DNA of 64,000 nucleotides from Glaciimonas sp. CA11.2 (GTDB taxonomy: Bacteria > Pseudomonadota > Gammaproteobacteria > Burkholderiales > Burkholderiaceae_D): the NCBI RefSeq assembly GCF_034314045.1, contig NZ_JAVIWL010000001.1, forward strand, positions 3,844,001 through 3,908,000, in the 5' to 3' direction. The position numbers and the translations under genes are program-made. A model generated the notes under the pieces. It saw only the letters and a program-made list of their open reading frames with translations, did no database searches and was not told the origin of the DNA. Positions within the stretch are counted from its first letter, which is position 1. Each line of letters opens with the position of its first letter. Shown one piece after another: positions 45,692 through 54,436 of the stretch.

Positions 45692-45741
45692 ACCCCGTTT
45701 GACAGCGAGGGGCGGATTAACCACACACGAAAGAAAACAAC

Positions 45742-45828
45742 ATGCCTGATAATATTTTGCTTGCCCGCTTCCCTTTGCGAATTATTAAACCTCTTACTCC
45801 CCACGACAATTCGGTAGCACAATCATGA
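45742..45828 (+). CDS. Short leader ORF coupled to the next gene
   Basis: 28 codons from ATG 45742, ending in a TGA that overlaps the ATG of the next ORF (ATGA at 45825). The peptide (MPDNILLARFPLRIIKPLTP...) is not recognised. The overlap suggests translational coupling; a clear Shine-Dalgarno is missing. Confidence 0.35.
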   Translation: MPDNILLARFPLRIIKPLTPHDNSVAQS

Positions 45829-46166
45829 GCAAACCGAACACGACACCGCCATCGTCCTCAACAGAGCCAGAGTCACTTCACCAGGCATTTTCATGGCTAC
45901 CCACCCACCACAGAAATGAACCGACCGCAGAATTTTATGCGTTGGCTAAAGATGTTTGTCTGGGAATACAAACATGCATTGAGCTGGTCCATTTCAGCAT
46001 GATGGATAGAGACAGCGGTGATGCGAGGCCGCTACTGAATATTAGAGATACCGAGCGTTTGCTGCGATTGGCGGGAACGTCATCTCAGATGCTGGCGGAA
46101 GCTGCTGCGTTGCGAATTGATGGGCTTAATAGACTTAATAGTCGCGTTTTTCCAGAGGGTGAATAA
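45825..46166 (+). CDS. Hypothetical small protein
   Basis: A 113-residue protein I cannot assign. The first 25 residues are rich in S, T and P; the rest is likely helical with LAKDVCLGIQTCIELVHFSMMDRDSGDARPLLNIRDTERLLRLAGTSSQMLAEAAALRIDGLNRL. It weakly resembles small helical DUF3077-like proteins of Pseudomonas and Burkholderiales found near mobile elements, but this is only an impression. It sits behind a folded RNA element and a 28-codon leader ORF, and before strong palindromes, so the unit 45.47-46.31 kb may be a small inserted module. Confidence 0.6.
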   Translation: MSKPNTTPPSSSTEPESLHQAFSWLPTHHRNEPTAEFYALAKDVCLGIQTCIELVHFSMMDRDSGDARPLLNIRDTERLLRLAGTSSQMLAEAAALRIDGLNRLNSRVFPEGE

Positions 46167-46230
46167 AGGTAGTCCGGCATCATAGGGCTACGATTTGTAC
46201 CCGATATGCTTAGGTGTCGCGCCTTTAGTT

Positions 46231-46258
46231 CTGCCACTTGCGTCGACCGGAGTGGCAG
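46231..46258. repeat. 8-bp perfect hairpin
   Basis: CTGCCACT (46231-46238) and AGTGGCAG (46251-46258) with a 12-base loop; no T run on either side. Confidence 0.6.
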
Positions 46259-46268
46259 CTCACCCTCC

Positions 46269-46305
46269 TGCCTTATTAAGGCAATGTGATTGCATTAATA
46301 AGGCA
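46269..46305. repeat. 37-bp near-perfect palindrome at the end of the mannomutase gene
   Basis: Outer arms TGCCTTATTAA (46269-46279) and TTAATAAGGCA (46295-46305) are perfect; inner arms GCAAT (46281-46285) and ATTGC (46289-46293) continue the stem around a GTG loop. It spans the mannomutase stop codon. It has no T tract, so it is not a classical terminator, though it could stabilise mRNA ends. Confidence 0.75.
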
Positions 46306-47698
46306 AGACTGCATCCGGCCTGGCGTCCAAGATCACCCGTTTAAAGGCATTTTGTATACGGCCTAACGCTTCCACTGATTCAGCTTCAAAACGCATGACA
46401 ATGACAGAGGTCGTGTTGGATGCGCGGGCTAGTCCAAAACCATCGGGGTATTCGACGCGCAAGCCGTCAATTTTTATCACTTCAACTGCGCCGGGGAATG
46501 TGGCGTGGCTCAGCAAGTGTGCGATCAGTGGAACACTTTCGCCCTCATTAAGTTTGATATGTAACTCTGGCGTGCTGATCGATTGTGGCAGTCCATTAAG
46601 GATCGCCGAAGGATCGGTTTCGTTGCTAAGCAGTTCCAGCAGACGCGCTCCCGCGTACATGCCGTCATCAAAGCCGTACCAGCGGTCTTTAAAGAATACA
46701 TGTCCACTCATTTCCCCGCCGAGTGGCGCACGGGTTTCCCGCATTTTTGCCTTGACCAGTGAATGACCTGTCTTGCACATCAATGGCTTACCGCCATGTT
46801 CAATAATCCAGGGAGCGAGGTGTCTCGTACATTTGACGTCATATAAAATTTCAGTGCCAGGATGACGTGTCAGGACATCTTTGGCAAATAGCATTAACTG
46901 GCGATCTGGATAAATGATCTGACCATCTTTGGTCACCACGCCCAAACGGTCTCCGTCGCCATCGAAGGCCAATCCAATCTCAGCGTCAGTCTCACTTAGA
47001 CAGCGAATTAAGTCCTGCAAATTTTTTGGATCGGCCGGATCGGGGTGATGGTTGGGGAATCTGCCGTCGACTTCGCAAAATAGTTCAATGACTTCACAGC
47101 CCATTGCACGATATAACTCGGCGGCAAATGCGCCCGCTACGCCGTTACCACAGTCAATGGCAATCTTCATTGGACGTTGCAGTTTTACGTTGCTGGTGAT
47201 GCGTTTGAGGTAGTAATCTTTGATGTCGTGCGGACGATATTGGCCAGGTTCTTCCGGTTCTTTTGGTTGCGCTGTCGATTTGACGATTGCTTGATCGCAT
47301 ATCGCCTGGTATAGCAATTGAATAGTGTCGCCATATATCGCTTCGCCACCCAGTACCATTTTAAATCCGTTGTGATCCGCAGGATTGTGGCTGCCGGTGA
47401 CCATAATGCCAGAAGTAGTGCTTAGTACGTTGGTGGCGTAATACACCATGGGCGTAGTGACAACGCCGAGATCGATTACGGTCACGCCGGTTGATTGCAA
47501 GCCATTTACCAGTGCGGTCGATAGCTCCGGCCCTGAGAGGCGGCCATCACGGCCGACGATTGCCGCATGTTCGCCCTGTGCCAGGACGGCTGCCCCAAAT
47601 GCCCGACCAATATCGTAGGCGATCGATGCATCCAGTGTTTGACCGACGATGCCGCGGATGTCGTACGCTTTAAATAATGTAGGGGAGAGAGTAATCAT
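46295..47698 (-). CDS. Phosphomannomutase/phosphoglucomutase
   Basis: A 467-residue alpha-D-phosphohexomutase: FKAYDIRGIVG, GIMVTGSHNPADHNGFKM (phosphoserine loop), LAFDGDGDRLGVV (metal loop), GGEMSGHVFF (sugar-binding loop) and a C-terminal domain with DGLRVEYPDGFGLARASNT (phosphate-binding). It converts mannose-6-P to mannose-1-P (and glucose-6-P to glucose-1-P), feeding ManC and GalU. ATG 47698 (MITLSP) is preferred over TTG 47713. Symbols manB, algC and pgm are all used for this family. Confidence 0.93.
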   Translation of the reverse strand: MITLSPTLFKAYDIRGIVGQTLDASIAYDIGRAFGAAVLAQGEHAAIVGRDGRLSGPELSTALVNGLQSTGVTVIDLGVVTTPMVYYATNVLSTTSGIMVTGSHNPADHNGFKMVLGGEAIYGDTIQLLYQAICDQAIVKSTAQPKEPEEPGQYRPHDIKDYYLKRITSNVKLQRPMKIAIDCGNGVAGAFAAELYRAMGCEVIELFCEVDGRFPNHHPDPADPKNLQDLIRCLSETDAEIGLAFDGDGDRLGVVTKDGQIIYPDRQLMLFAKDVLTRHPGTEILYDVKCTRHLAPWIIEHGGKPLMCKTGHSLVKAKMRETRAPLGGEMSGHVFFKDRWYGFDDGMYAGARLLELLSNETDPSAILNGLPQSISTPELHIKLNEGESVPLIAHLLSHATFPGAVEVIKIDGLRVEYPDGFGLARASNTTSVIVMRFEAESVEALGRIQNAFKRVILDARPDAVLPY

Positions 47699-47871
47699 GT
47701 TGTAAAGGATCAAAATTGAAAGGAAATCAATGAGGCGCGTGATAGTGGTGCGCGAAAATTGGACAGGATGCTTGCGCCACTTGTTACTAACGTCATTTGA
47801 TCATCCTACTAACCAAATAAAACAGTCGCCTCACGTGCGCTGTAAAAGAGGTTTCATAATTGTTTGTGGAT

Positions 47872-48822
47872 TCACGGGATTTCTACAGACGTTGATGTAG
47901 CGAGTGCGCTTTGTTTATCATCCGACGCAAATTCATTTACTGAGGATGTCGTTGAAGGGAGGTTGCGCAGGAAGTGCCGAAATTCTTCGCTTACCTCTGG
48001 ATGTTTGAGCGCAAATTCGACTGTTGCCCGCAAATAGCCTTGTTTGCTTCCGCAGTCGTAGCGGGTACCTTTAAATTGATAAGCAAGGACTCGCTCATGG
48101 GCCAGCATCGCTGCAATGCCATCGGTCAATTGTAGTTCGCCGCCAGCACCGGGTTGGAGGTTGTGCAGGTATTGAAAAATCGAAGGATTCAAGACGTAGC
48201 GCCCAACTACACCCAAATTGGAGGGGGCATTTTCTGGCGCTGGTTTTTCTACAATACCGTGCAGTGTCAGTAACTTGTCATCCATTCTGGTACCTGCGAC
48301 CACGCCATAAGATCTGCTTTGTGCGAGGGTAATGGCCTCTACACCGATAATGCTGCTGCCATGTTCTGCATAGAGTTCCGTCATTTGCCGCATGACTGGT
48401 ATCTTGCCGTCCAACAGGTCATCGGCCAGGATGACGGCGAAAGGCTCACCGTGCACTAACTTTTCGGCGCAGAGCACTGCGTGCCCCAAGCCTAGCGCTT
48501 CGGCCTGCCTGACGTAAATGCATTGCACATTTTTGGGTTTGATGTCGCGCAGCAAGTCTAGTAACTCTTGCTTGTTTTTAGCGGTTAGTTCGGCTTCAAG
48601 TTCATAGGCTTTGTCGAAGTGATCTTCGATTGCGCGTTTGTTGCGACCGGTCACAAAAATCATTTGCGTAATACCTGCCGCTGCTGCTTCCTCGACTGCG
48701 TACTGGATCAGGGGTTTGTCAACAATCGGTAGCATTTCTTTCGGGCTGGCTTTGGTTGCAGGAAGAAAGCGGGTACCTAATCCGGCAACGGGAAATATAG
48801 CTTTGGTGATTGTCTTGTGCAT
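47872..48822 (-). CDS. galU: UTP-glucose-1-phosphate uridylyltransferase
   Basis: A 316-residue nucleotidyltransferase: FPVAGLGTRFLPATKASPKEML (nucleotide loop), PIVDKPLIQYAVEEA, FVTGRNKRAIEDHFD, FAVILADDLL and GVVEKPAPENAPSNLGVVGRYVL. It makes UDP-glucose from glucose-1-P, the donor for WcaJ priming and other glycosyltransferases. Length is slightly above E. coli GalU because of a 25-residue polar tail. It is 173 bases from the mannomutase gene, same strand. Confidence 0.95.
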   Translation of the reverse strand: MHKTITKAIFPVAGLGTRFLPATKASPKEMLPIVDKPLIQYAVEEAAAAGITQMIFVTGRNKRAIEDHFDKAYELEAELTAKNKQELLDLLRDIKPKNVQCIYVRQAEALGLGHAVLCAEKLVHGEPFAVILADDLLDGKIPVMRQMTELYAEHGSSIIGVEAITLAQSRSYGVVAGTRMDDKLLTLHGIVEKPAPENAPSNLGVVGRYVLNPSIFQYLHNLQPGAGGELQLTDGIAAMLAHERVLAYQFKGTRYDCGSKQGYLRATVEFALKHPEVSEEFRHFLRNLPSTTSSVNEFASDDKQSALATSTSVEIP

Positions 48823-49056
48823 GAAGGATTTTTGTTGGGATCGGTCAGATGTTCGGCATTTGTATTTGCCACATCAGTCACACAAGGGCTGGCTGACGTG
48901 GGTGTCGCATATAAATTTTAATGAGGTGTGTAGTCCCATACGGATAAAAACTTGTCCCGAGTGTGCGCCCGGATCAAAAAACAACTAACCAGAAAACAAC
49001 TAACCTACAGCGCTATTAGTGAAGCGTTGTGTTGGTTGATATCCTTCCAATCCTTT

Positions 49057-50475
49057 TTAGACGCGACCGTATCGATCTTCCAGTCGCACGATGTCGTCTT
49101 CTCCCAAATACGTGCCGGACTGTATTTCGATTAGTTCAAGCGGTATTTTTCCTGGATTTTCCAGTGAGTGGACGACGCCTACCGGGATAAACGTGGACTG
49201 ATTTTCAGTGAGCAAATATTCCTGGTCGCCATTGGTAATTTTTGCGGTACCCGTAACCACGACCCAATGCTCTGCACGATGGTGATGCATTTGTAGTGAT
49301 AGCTTGGCGCCGGGTTTGACCGTAATACGTTTAACCTGAAAACGTTTGCCGTTTCCTATGGAGTCATAAGATCCCCATGGGCGGGATACTTCGCGATGCT
49401 GGGATGCCTCTGAGCGGTTAATTTTGGTCAGCTTTTCGACTATATTTTTGGTATTTTGCGCATGCTCTTTATTCATGACGAGGATGGCATCGGCGGTTTC
49501 TACAATGACTGTATCGCGCAGGCCAATGGCTGTGATCAGGCGTGTGGTGCCGTGCACCAGACAGTCGTGGCAGTCTTGCAGCATGACATCGCCATGGGTG
49601 GCGTTACTATCGGCATCTTTGTCGGAGGCTTCCCAGACTGAAGCCCACGAACCAATGTCACTCCAGCCTGCTTCCAATGGAACGACGCAAGCATGCTCGG
49701 TGCGTTCCATTACCGCATAGTCAATCGCTTTATCAGGACTGCTGGCGTAGGCTTGATTATCTAGTCGCACGAAGTCCAGATCTTTTTGTGCCAACTCTAA
49801 AGCATTGCGACAGGCGGCTACGATTTCTGGTTGGTAGTGTGTCAGCTCTTCAATATAACGGCTGGCACGAAATACGAACATGCCGCTATTCCAAAAATAG
49901 TTACCGCTGGCGAGGTACTTTTCTGCAGTGTCGCGATCCGGTTTTTCGACAAACTGCAAGACGGGTTGTGCTTGTCCGTGAGATGCCGTGCCGGCGCGGA
50001 TATAGCCATAGCCAGTTTCGGGTCCAAGCGGGTTAATGCCGAACGTCACCAACTTGCCATCTTCAGCCGCTCTTAATGCTATCTGAATAGCGGCGCTAAA
50101 CGTTACCTGATTTTTGATGACATGGTCGGACGGCAATACCATCAAAATCGCATCATTCCCTTGAGCGAGTGCATGTAGTGCAGCGACGGCAATCGCAGGG
50201 GCCGTGTTACGTCGCATAGGCTCGAGAAGGATCTCTGCATCGACGATTCCAATCTCGCGCAGTTGTTCTGCGGCAATAAAGCGTGATGATTCATTGCAGA
50301 CCAATAGCGGCGCACCCATCGCGTCAATCTTTTTTAGTCGTTGCATGGTTTGCTGCAATAGGCTTTCTCCACCTAGCAAACGCAAAAATTGTTTTGGATA
50401 TGTATCACGTGACAATGGCCAGAGTCGCGTGCCAGAGCCGCCGCAAAGAATGACTGGGATAAGAGGAAGAGCCAT
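49057..50475 (-). CDS. manC: Mannose-1-phosphate guanylyltransferase/mannose-6-phosphate isomerase
   Basis: A 472-residue bifunctional enzyme. The N-terminal domain has VILCGGSGTRLWPLSR and YPKQFLRL, FVEKPD, and NSGMFVFRA; the C-terminal cupin has RPWGSYDSIG, VKRITVKPGAKLSLQMHHHRAEHW. It makes GDP-mannose from mannose-1-P and can isomerise fructose-6-P. GDP-mannose feeds gmd/fcl. ATG 50475 gives the family N-terminus MALPLIPVILCGG. The gene lies between wcaJ and galU on the minus strand. Confidence 0.95.
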   Translation of the reverse strand: MALPLIPVILCGGSGTRLWPLSRDTYPKQFLRLLGGESLLQQTMQRLKKIDAMGAPLLVCNESSRFIAAEQLREIGIVDAEILLEPMRRNTAPAIAVAALHALAQGNDAILMVLPSDHVIKNQVTFSAAIQIALRAAEDGKLVTFGINPLGPETGYGYIRAGTASHGQAQPVLQFVEKPDRDTAEKYLASGNYFWNSGMFVFRASRYIEELTHYQPEIVAACRNALELAQKDLDFVRLDNQAYASSPDKAIDYAVMERTEHACVVPLEAGWSDIGSWASVWEASDKDADSNATHGDVMLQDCHDCLVHGTTRLITAIGLRDTVIVETADAILVMNKEHAQNTKNIVEKLTKINRSEASQHREVSRPWGSYDSIGNGKRFQVKRITVKPGAKLSLQMHHHRAEHWVVVTGTAKITNGDQEYLLTENQSTFIPVGVVHSLENPGKIPLELIEIQSGTYLGEDDIVRLEDRYGRV

Positions 50476-50712
50476 GTGGTTCGATTCTGAAAAGATGTGG
50501 AGATGTTGGTGATAGAGATTTCCGCTTCGCCTGAAGGCGGAAGAGCTCATTAACTTCATGCCTTCGCTGGGCCGACAATAGTGTCGAAACAAGCCTGTTT
50601 GACGTCTTAATCAAATCTCAGAGAGGCCGTGCGTGATCTCACTATTTGCGTCTATTTTTAGAAAATTGATTAGCCGGCAATATGCCCAGTGCGGTGGTCG
50701 TAGTAGGGCGGA

Positions 50713-52128
50713 CTAATATGCGTTTTCCCCTGTCCAACCCTTGAATGCTGTCCAGATGACGATGCGCAAATCCATCAGGAGTGACCAGTTCTGGATGTAA
50801 TGCATATCAAACTGTACGCGCTTTTCCATCTTGTCGACGGTGTCTGTTTCTCCACGTAGGCCGTGGATTTGTGCCCAGCCTGTAATGCCGGGCCTGACAC
50901 GATGGCGTGCCATATATAACTCTAGGATTTCTTCGTACTTCGCATTGTGTTGGAGCGCGTGCGGTCTTGGTCCCACTACTGACATATCGCCGATGAGTAC
51001 GTTAATAAACTGGGGAAGTTCATCAAGGCTGGTGCGTCTGAGTAGTTGTCCAAAGGGTGTGATACGCGCGTCGTTTTGTGTCGCTTGTGAAATCTCGTCA
51101 TATTCCTGATGCATCGTCATCGAGCGAAATTTGTAGACCATAAATTTCTTGCCGTTGATGCCGAGCCGCGCTTGTTTAAAGAATATAGGACCAGATGAAG
51201 AGCATTTAATCCCTACTGCAATCGCAGCAAACAAAGGCAGTAAGATGGTCAAGACTATTGCGGAAAATATTTTATCGAAAAAATGTTTGACGTGCCCGCG
51301 TAGGCCATGGGAAACAGGGCGGTTTAAATCTACTGTGGCAAGACCTAGAAAATCGACCATTTTATTGTTGATCATTTGTAGGCCCAACATATCGGGTACC
51401 CAACGAACATTCACCAACGCATTTCTTAGCATGTATTGAATGTCCAGCAATTGCGCTGAAGCACTAATCGGCAACGTAATCCAGATTTCATGGATCTTGT
51501 TTTCCTGCAAGTAATCATTTATCCCATCAAGCGTCTTGATAAGGGTGATGGGGGTGGACTGGAGATTGATGGCGTCCTGGTCATCTGCATATATCGCCAC
51601 GACATCATAGCCATAACCATTTTGTTGCCGCGCTCTTTGGTGCATCTCTTGACCAGTGTGACCATATCCAACAATCATGACGCGTTTGGTGTTGAAACCG
51701 CGACTGCGGACGATACTAAGAACGCCATGTATAGCGACGCGATAAAGTGATAAAAAGGCGATGCCCGTCAGATACCAATAAAAAAGCCAGAGCCGCGACA
51801 GTTCACCAACACGGTGAATCAGAAAGCTGACTAGTAGTCCCACTAATAAAACCATTGCCCATGACGTCATCAGCCGCACAAACATATGCGGCATGAGGCG
51901 CCCGCGCCAGGCTACTGTCATCCCGGATTGCGGAAATCCAAACAGCACGAGTGCGCAGCAAAGACAAAGCATAATGGTGTGAATCGGGGAAGTGGCATTC
52001 AGAGAGACGCCGAAACGCCAATAGCTGGCAAGTGGTGCCGCAGCAGCTAAAACGACGACATCAGCTAATCGCTTTATTAGCTCAAGTTCGAAGGGATGTT
52101 TGAAAATGAGCCCGTTGGATTTTGGCAT
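50713..52128 (-). CDS. wcaJ: Undecaprenyl-phosphate glucose phosphotransferase (WcaJ-like)
   Basis: A 471-residue polyisoprenyl-phosphate hexose-1-P transferase. Four or five N-terminal hydrophobic segments are followed by a CoA-binding-like domain (VMIVGYGHTGQEMHQRA), TM near IFSAIVLTILLPLFAAIAV, and the catalytic domain: PIFFKQARLGINGKKFMVYKFRSM, TSLDELPQFINVLIGDMSVVGPRPH and RVRPGITGWAQIHGLRGETD. It transfers glucose-1-P from UDP-glucose to undecaprenyl phosphate, starting EPS assembly. AAGGAAA 10 bases upstream of the ATG is the Shine-Dalgarno. Its promoter region carries the conserved inverted repeat. Confidence 0.93.
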   Translation of the reverse strand: MPKSNGLIFKHPFELELIKRLADVVVLAAAAPLASYWRFGVSLNATSPIHTIMLCLCCALVLFGFPQSGMTVAWRGRLMPHMFVRLMTSWAMVLLVGLLVSFLIHRVGELSRLWLFYWYLTGIAFLSLYRVAIHGVLSIVRSRGFNTKRVMIVGYGHTGQEMHQRARQQNGYGYDVVAIYADDQDAINLQSTPITLIKTLDGINDYLQENKIHEIWITLPISASAQLLDIQYMLRNALVNVRWVPDMLGLQMINNKMVDFLGLATVDLNRPVSHGLRGHVKHFFDKIFSAIVLTILLPLFAAIAVGIKCSSSGPIFFKQARLGINGKKFMVYKFRSMTMHQEYDEISQATQNDARITPFGQLLRRTSLDELPQFINVLIGDMSVVGPRPHALQHNAKYEEILELYMARHRVRPGITGWAQIHGLRGETDTVDKMEKRVQFDMHYIQNWSLLMDLRIVIWTAFKGWTGENAY

Positions 52129-52780
52129 TTGATTTCATTTCCTTGTTATCGCCCGATCCTGTGTTGGCTGCCCAGTAACTGACGTTTTTTTTCGTGTTTG
52201 GTTTCTATTTGGAGGCTGCTAAAACACTGCGCTGCCGATCTTGCTTGGGGTGCGATCGATTTAGCAATGTGGAGTGAGACAACCTCGAATTATCTGGCTC
52301 TGATTCTGAGGCGTAGAAAGTGTCAGCAACTCTACGAATACTTACGTTTGCTGACATTTATGTGACTAAATAGCAATTTGGAGGGGGCGCTACGGACTTC
52401 TTCTATTAAAGCCGGGTGTGCAGAAATTTTGGATTACAAACAGCGTTGTTGGATATGCTGTTAATAAGTGTATTAAGGTGGGTATCTGGGACGGCCGAGA
52501 ATATGAAAACTGTTGAAGACCGTCGTGTCATGAGCGATTTTTGGCATGACAAGAATTAAAACTCGGATGAAGGCGAAAGCGGAACGCTATAACGTCGCTG
52601 GAGTAAGCTGAAAAGAAAAATACGGTTGGTATTCTGCAGTAGCGCAGACTTGTTCTGAGAATCAACTTCCCGTTATTGCATTGGCAGTTGCATGAGGCAT
52701 TACGGATTTAATACTGGATTCAGTCGAAATGCTTATCTATGAACGGCTGCAGTTCATAGGCATCATGTTGTTCGTAACAA
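52129..52780. other. Long intergenic region between wcaJ and the response regulator gene
   Basis: About 650 bases without a convincing gene. It holds the wcaJ inverted-repeat promoter (52303-52358, minus strand) and a 7-bp perfect hairpin TATGAAC-N7-GTTCATA at 52738-52758 that lies after the response regulator stop but lacks a T run. Confidence 0.55.
52303..52358 (-). promoter_or_regulatory. wcaJ promoter with 40-bp inverted repeat (site 2)
   Basis: On the minus strand the distal arm is AATGTCAGCAA (52358-52348), an 18-base spacer, and the proximal arm TTGCTGACACT (52329-52319). CAGAAT (52308-52303) is a 4-of-6 match to TATAAT at the same offset (50 bases from arm start) as in the tpsA site. 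Predicted leader is about 168 bases. The outer ten inner bases (TGTCAGCAAC-N15-GTTTGCTGACA on the plus strand) match site 1 almost base for base. Confidence 0.7.
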
Positions 52781-53512
52781 TTATTCGCGCTCAATTGGAT
52801 CAGCAAATATATAGCCGACTGAATGGGCAACTTTGATCGGCTGCGATGAACCGTAAGTTTTCGCAATTTTTCTGCGTAGTCGGCTGATCACCGCTTCGAG
52901 TCTGCGCTCGTCATAGGCCAGCGGATCTTGTTGCAACGCGGTGGAGATAATTGTCCGCCTGCTTACCGGGCGTCCTCGACCTTCAACCAGGATGTCGACC
53001 AATAGCGTTTCAAGATGCGTCAGCATAATTTCAGCGCCTGACGGAGCGATGAGCTTCCATTCGGTTCTGACAAACCGCCAAGGTCTGCTACCTTGCGCTT
53101 CTGCATTCAGATTTAAGCGCCGGTAAAGACTATCTATGCTCGCGGTGATCTCTCGGGGGTTGGCTGGCTTGGTAAGGAACATATCTGCACCACTCTCCAG
53201 CCCATCCACCCGCGTCTGGAGATCACTATGCGACGTGAGCATAATAATCCCAAGAAGGCGCGTCCGTTGCATTGCCCGGAGTTGATTGGCGATGGTGAAG
53301 CCGTTATCCCCAGATAACTCGACATCCAAAACCACGATATCGGCCGGTCTCTCGATTAATTCTCGATACAAGGCCGCGCTATTGTGAACGCCGGTGGCCT
53401 GATAACCGCGATTGATAAGACTGAGTACAACGATTTCGCGGAAGGCATCGTCGTCTTCTACTACAACAATCCGAATCATCTTTGAAGTGTTGTCTTTAGT
53501 CGGCATGTCCAT
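52781..53512 (-). CDS. OmpR-type DNA-binding response regulator
   Basis: A 243-residue protein. Residues 12-130 are a receiver domain (IVVVEDDDAF, phospho-acceptor Asp63 in IVVLDVELSG, MLTSHSD, FLTKPAN) and residues about 150-240 a winged-helix domain (AEIMLTHLETLLVDILVEGRGRPVSRRTI, YDERRLEAVISRLRRKIAKTYG, IKVAHSVGYIFAD). ATG 53512 has GGATGG upstream; ATG 53479 (MIRIVVVED) is an alternative. It is the nearest DNA-binding regulator to wcaJ and a candidate to control the EPS genes. No adjacent cognate kinase on the same strand is present. Confidence 0.92.
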   Translation of the reverse strand: MDMPTKDNTSKMIRIVVVEDDDAFREIVVLSLINRGYQATGVHNSAALYRELIERPADIVVLDVELSGDNGFTIANQLRAMQRTRLLGIIMLTSHSDLQTRVDGLESGADMFLTKPANPREITASIDSLYRRLNLNAEAQGSRPWRFVRTEWKLIAPSGAEIMLTHLETLLVDILVEGRGRPVSRRTIISTALQQDPLAYDERRLEAVISRLRRKIAKTYGSSQPIKVAHSVGYIFADPIERE

Positions 53513-53901
53513 TTGAAGCCATCCATTTTTGTGCAGTGTGTAATTGGTGCGAGGTCTTTGATAATGAAATATCAGAAAATGTTGGATGTCGTCAGTTATG
53601 ATATTTTGGGCATAATGATAATACATTAATATGTATATTTGTCGTTTGAGCAACGTGCGCCATTAAATAAATCGGCAGCCAGATTACGTATGGCGGGGCT
53701 AGCCTGTCAGCGTTAATGAGTGTCAGATTGAATCTGTGGTTTTGCGGAACACTCCCTTTGACCATTATGGCTGTGAGCTGGAGGAATCTATCACTAGATC
53801 GAAGCATGATGACTAAATCCATTGCACAGTTTTTATGAGCCATTGACGCCGTAGCGAACGGGCTGTGCTGTCGCTCATATTTTGGGTTAATTTTTTGTTT
53901 C
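53513..53901. other. Intergenic region between response regulator and receiver genes
   Basis: About 390 bases, minus-strand genes on both sides. Near the response regulator, ATACAT-TAAT-ATGTAT (53621-53636) is a 6-bp-arm inverted repeat, and on the minus strand a TATTAT box overlaps this area; it may be an operator/promoter. An 83-codon minus-strand frame here has no family signature and no Shine-Dalgarno; I do not call it. Confidence 0.5.
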
Positions 53902-54330
53902 TTAAAGAGGCGCAGGCTTGTTGTTGTTGGTTCTCTTTAGTCCTTGCGTCACGAGGGCACGTAACGCGATTGGCGAAAAATCTTTTTTCTTAATAAAAGA
54001 AACATCGGGTGGTAATCCCCCATTATCCAAAATATCTGCTTCTTTAAGTCCCGAAATGATGATGAGCGGAACATGACGATATGCTGGATCGACTCGCAAA
54101 ATATTGAGCATTTTGAAGCCGTCAAGATCCGGCATATCAAGGTCAGCAATGATGATGTCAGGACTGCACTCACAAGTTTGTATCAATCCCTGGAACCCAT
54201 TAGCGGCGATGACGAAACGGATGTCTTTTATGTCCGCTAAAGCGTTCTTGTATAGACCAATCAGCAGAGGATTGTCCTCTACGATTAAAACAGTACAGGG
54301 CAAAGAGGTATCGATCGCTTTTGTGTGCAT
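53902..54330 (-). CDS. Stand-alone receiver domain protein
   Basis: A 142-residue single-domain response regulator: TVLIVEDNPLLIGLYK, Asp63 in IIIADLDMPDLDG, LIIISGLKEADIL and FIKKKDFSP. The conserved Lys is followed by Lys rather than Pro. A GGLPPD insertion before the last strand is shared with the receiver of the HTH protein at 60558-61166, so the two receivers are related. It may act as a phosphate shuttle or sink for the Hpt proteins. It is divergent from the kinase operon. Confidence 0.9.
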   Translation of the reverse strand: MHTKAIDTSLPCTVLIVEDNPLLIGLYKNALADIKDIRFVIAANGFQGLIQTCECSPDIIIADLDMPDLDGFKMLNILRVDPAYRHVPLIIISGLKEADILDNGGLPPDVSFIKKKDFSPIALRALVTQGLKRTNNNKPAPL

Positions 54331-54436
54331 GTGATCATTTCGTATTCATTGCCGTTGCAGGCGGGCAGCCCGTTGATACACAGGATGTCGTTAGTGATTG
54401 ATAAATAAATACGTATAGCGGTGATACTGTTGGTTA

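Noticed and set aside
45587..45817. 76-codon ORF across the folded element in the island
   Set aside because: It runs through the complementary stems and overlaps the leader ORF; no Shine-Dalgarno and no family motif. The RNA fold accounts for the sequence better.
53592..53843. 83-codon minus-strand ORF between the response regulator and receiver genes
   Set aside because: No recognisable domain or ribosome site; it overlaps the likely control region of the response regulator.
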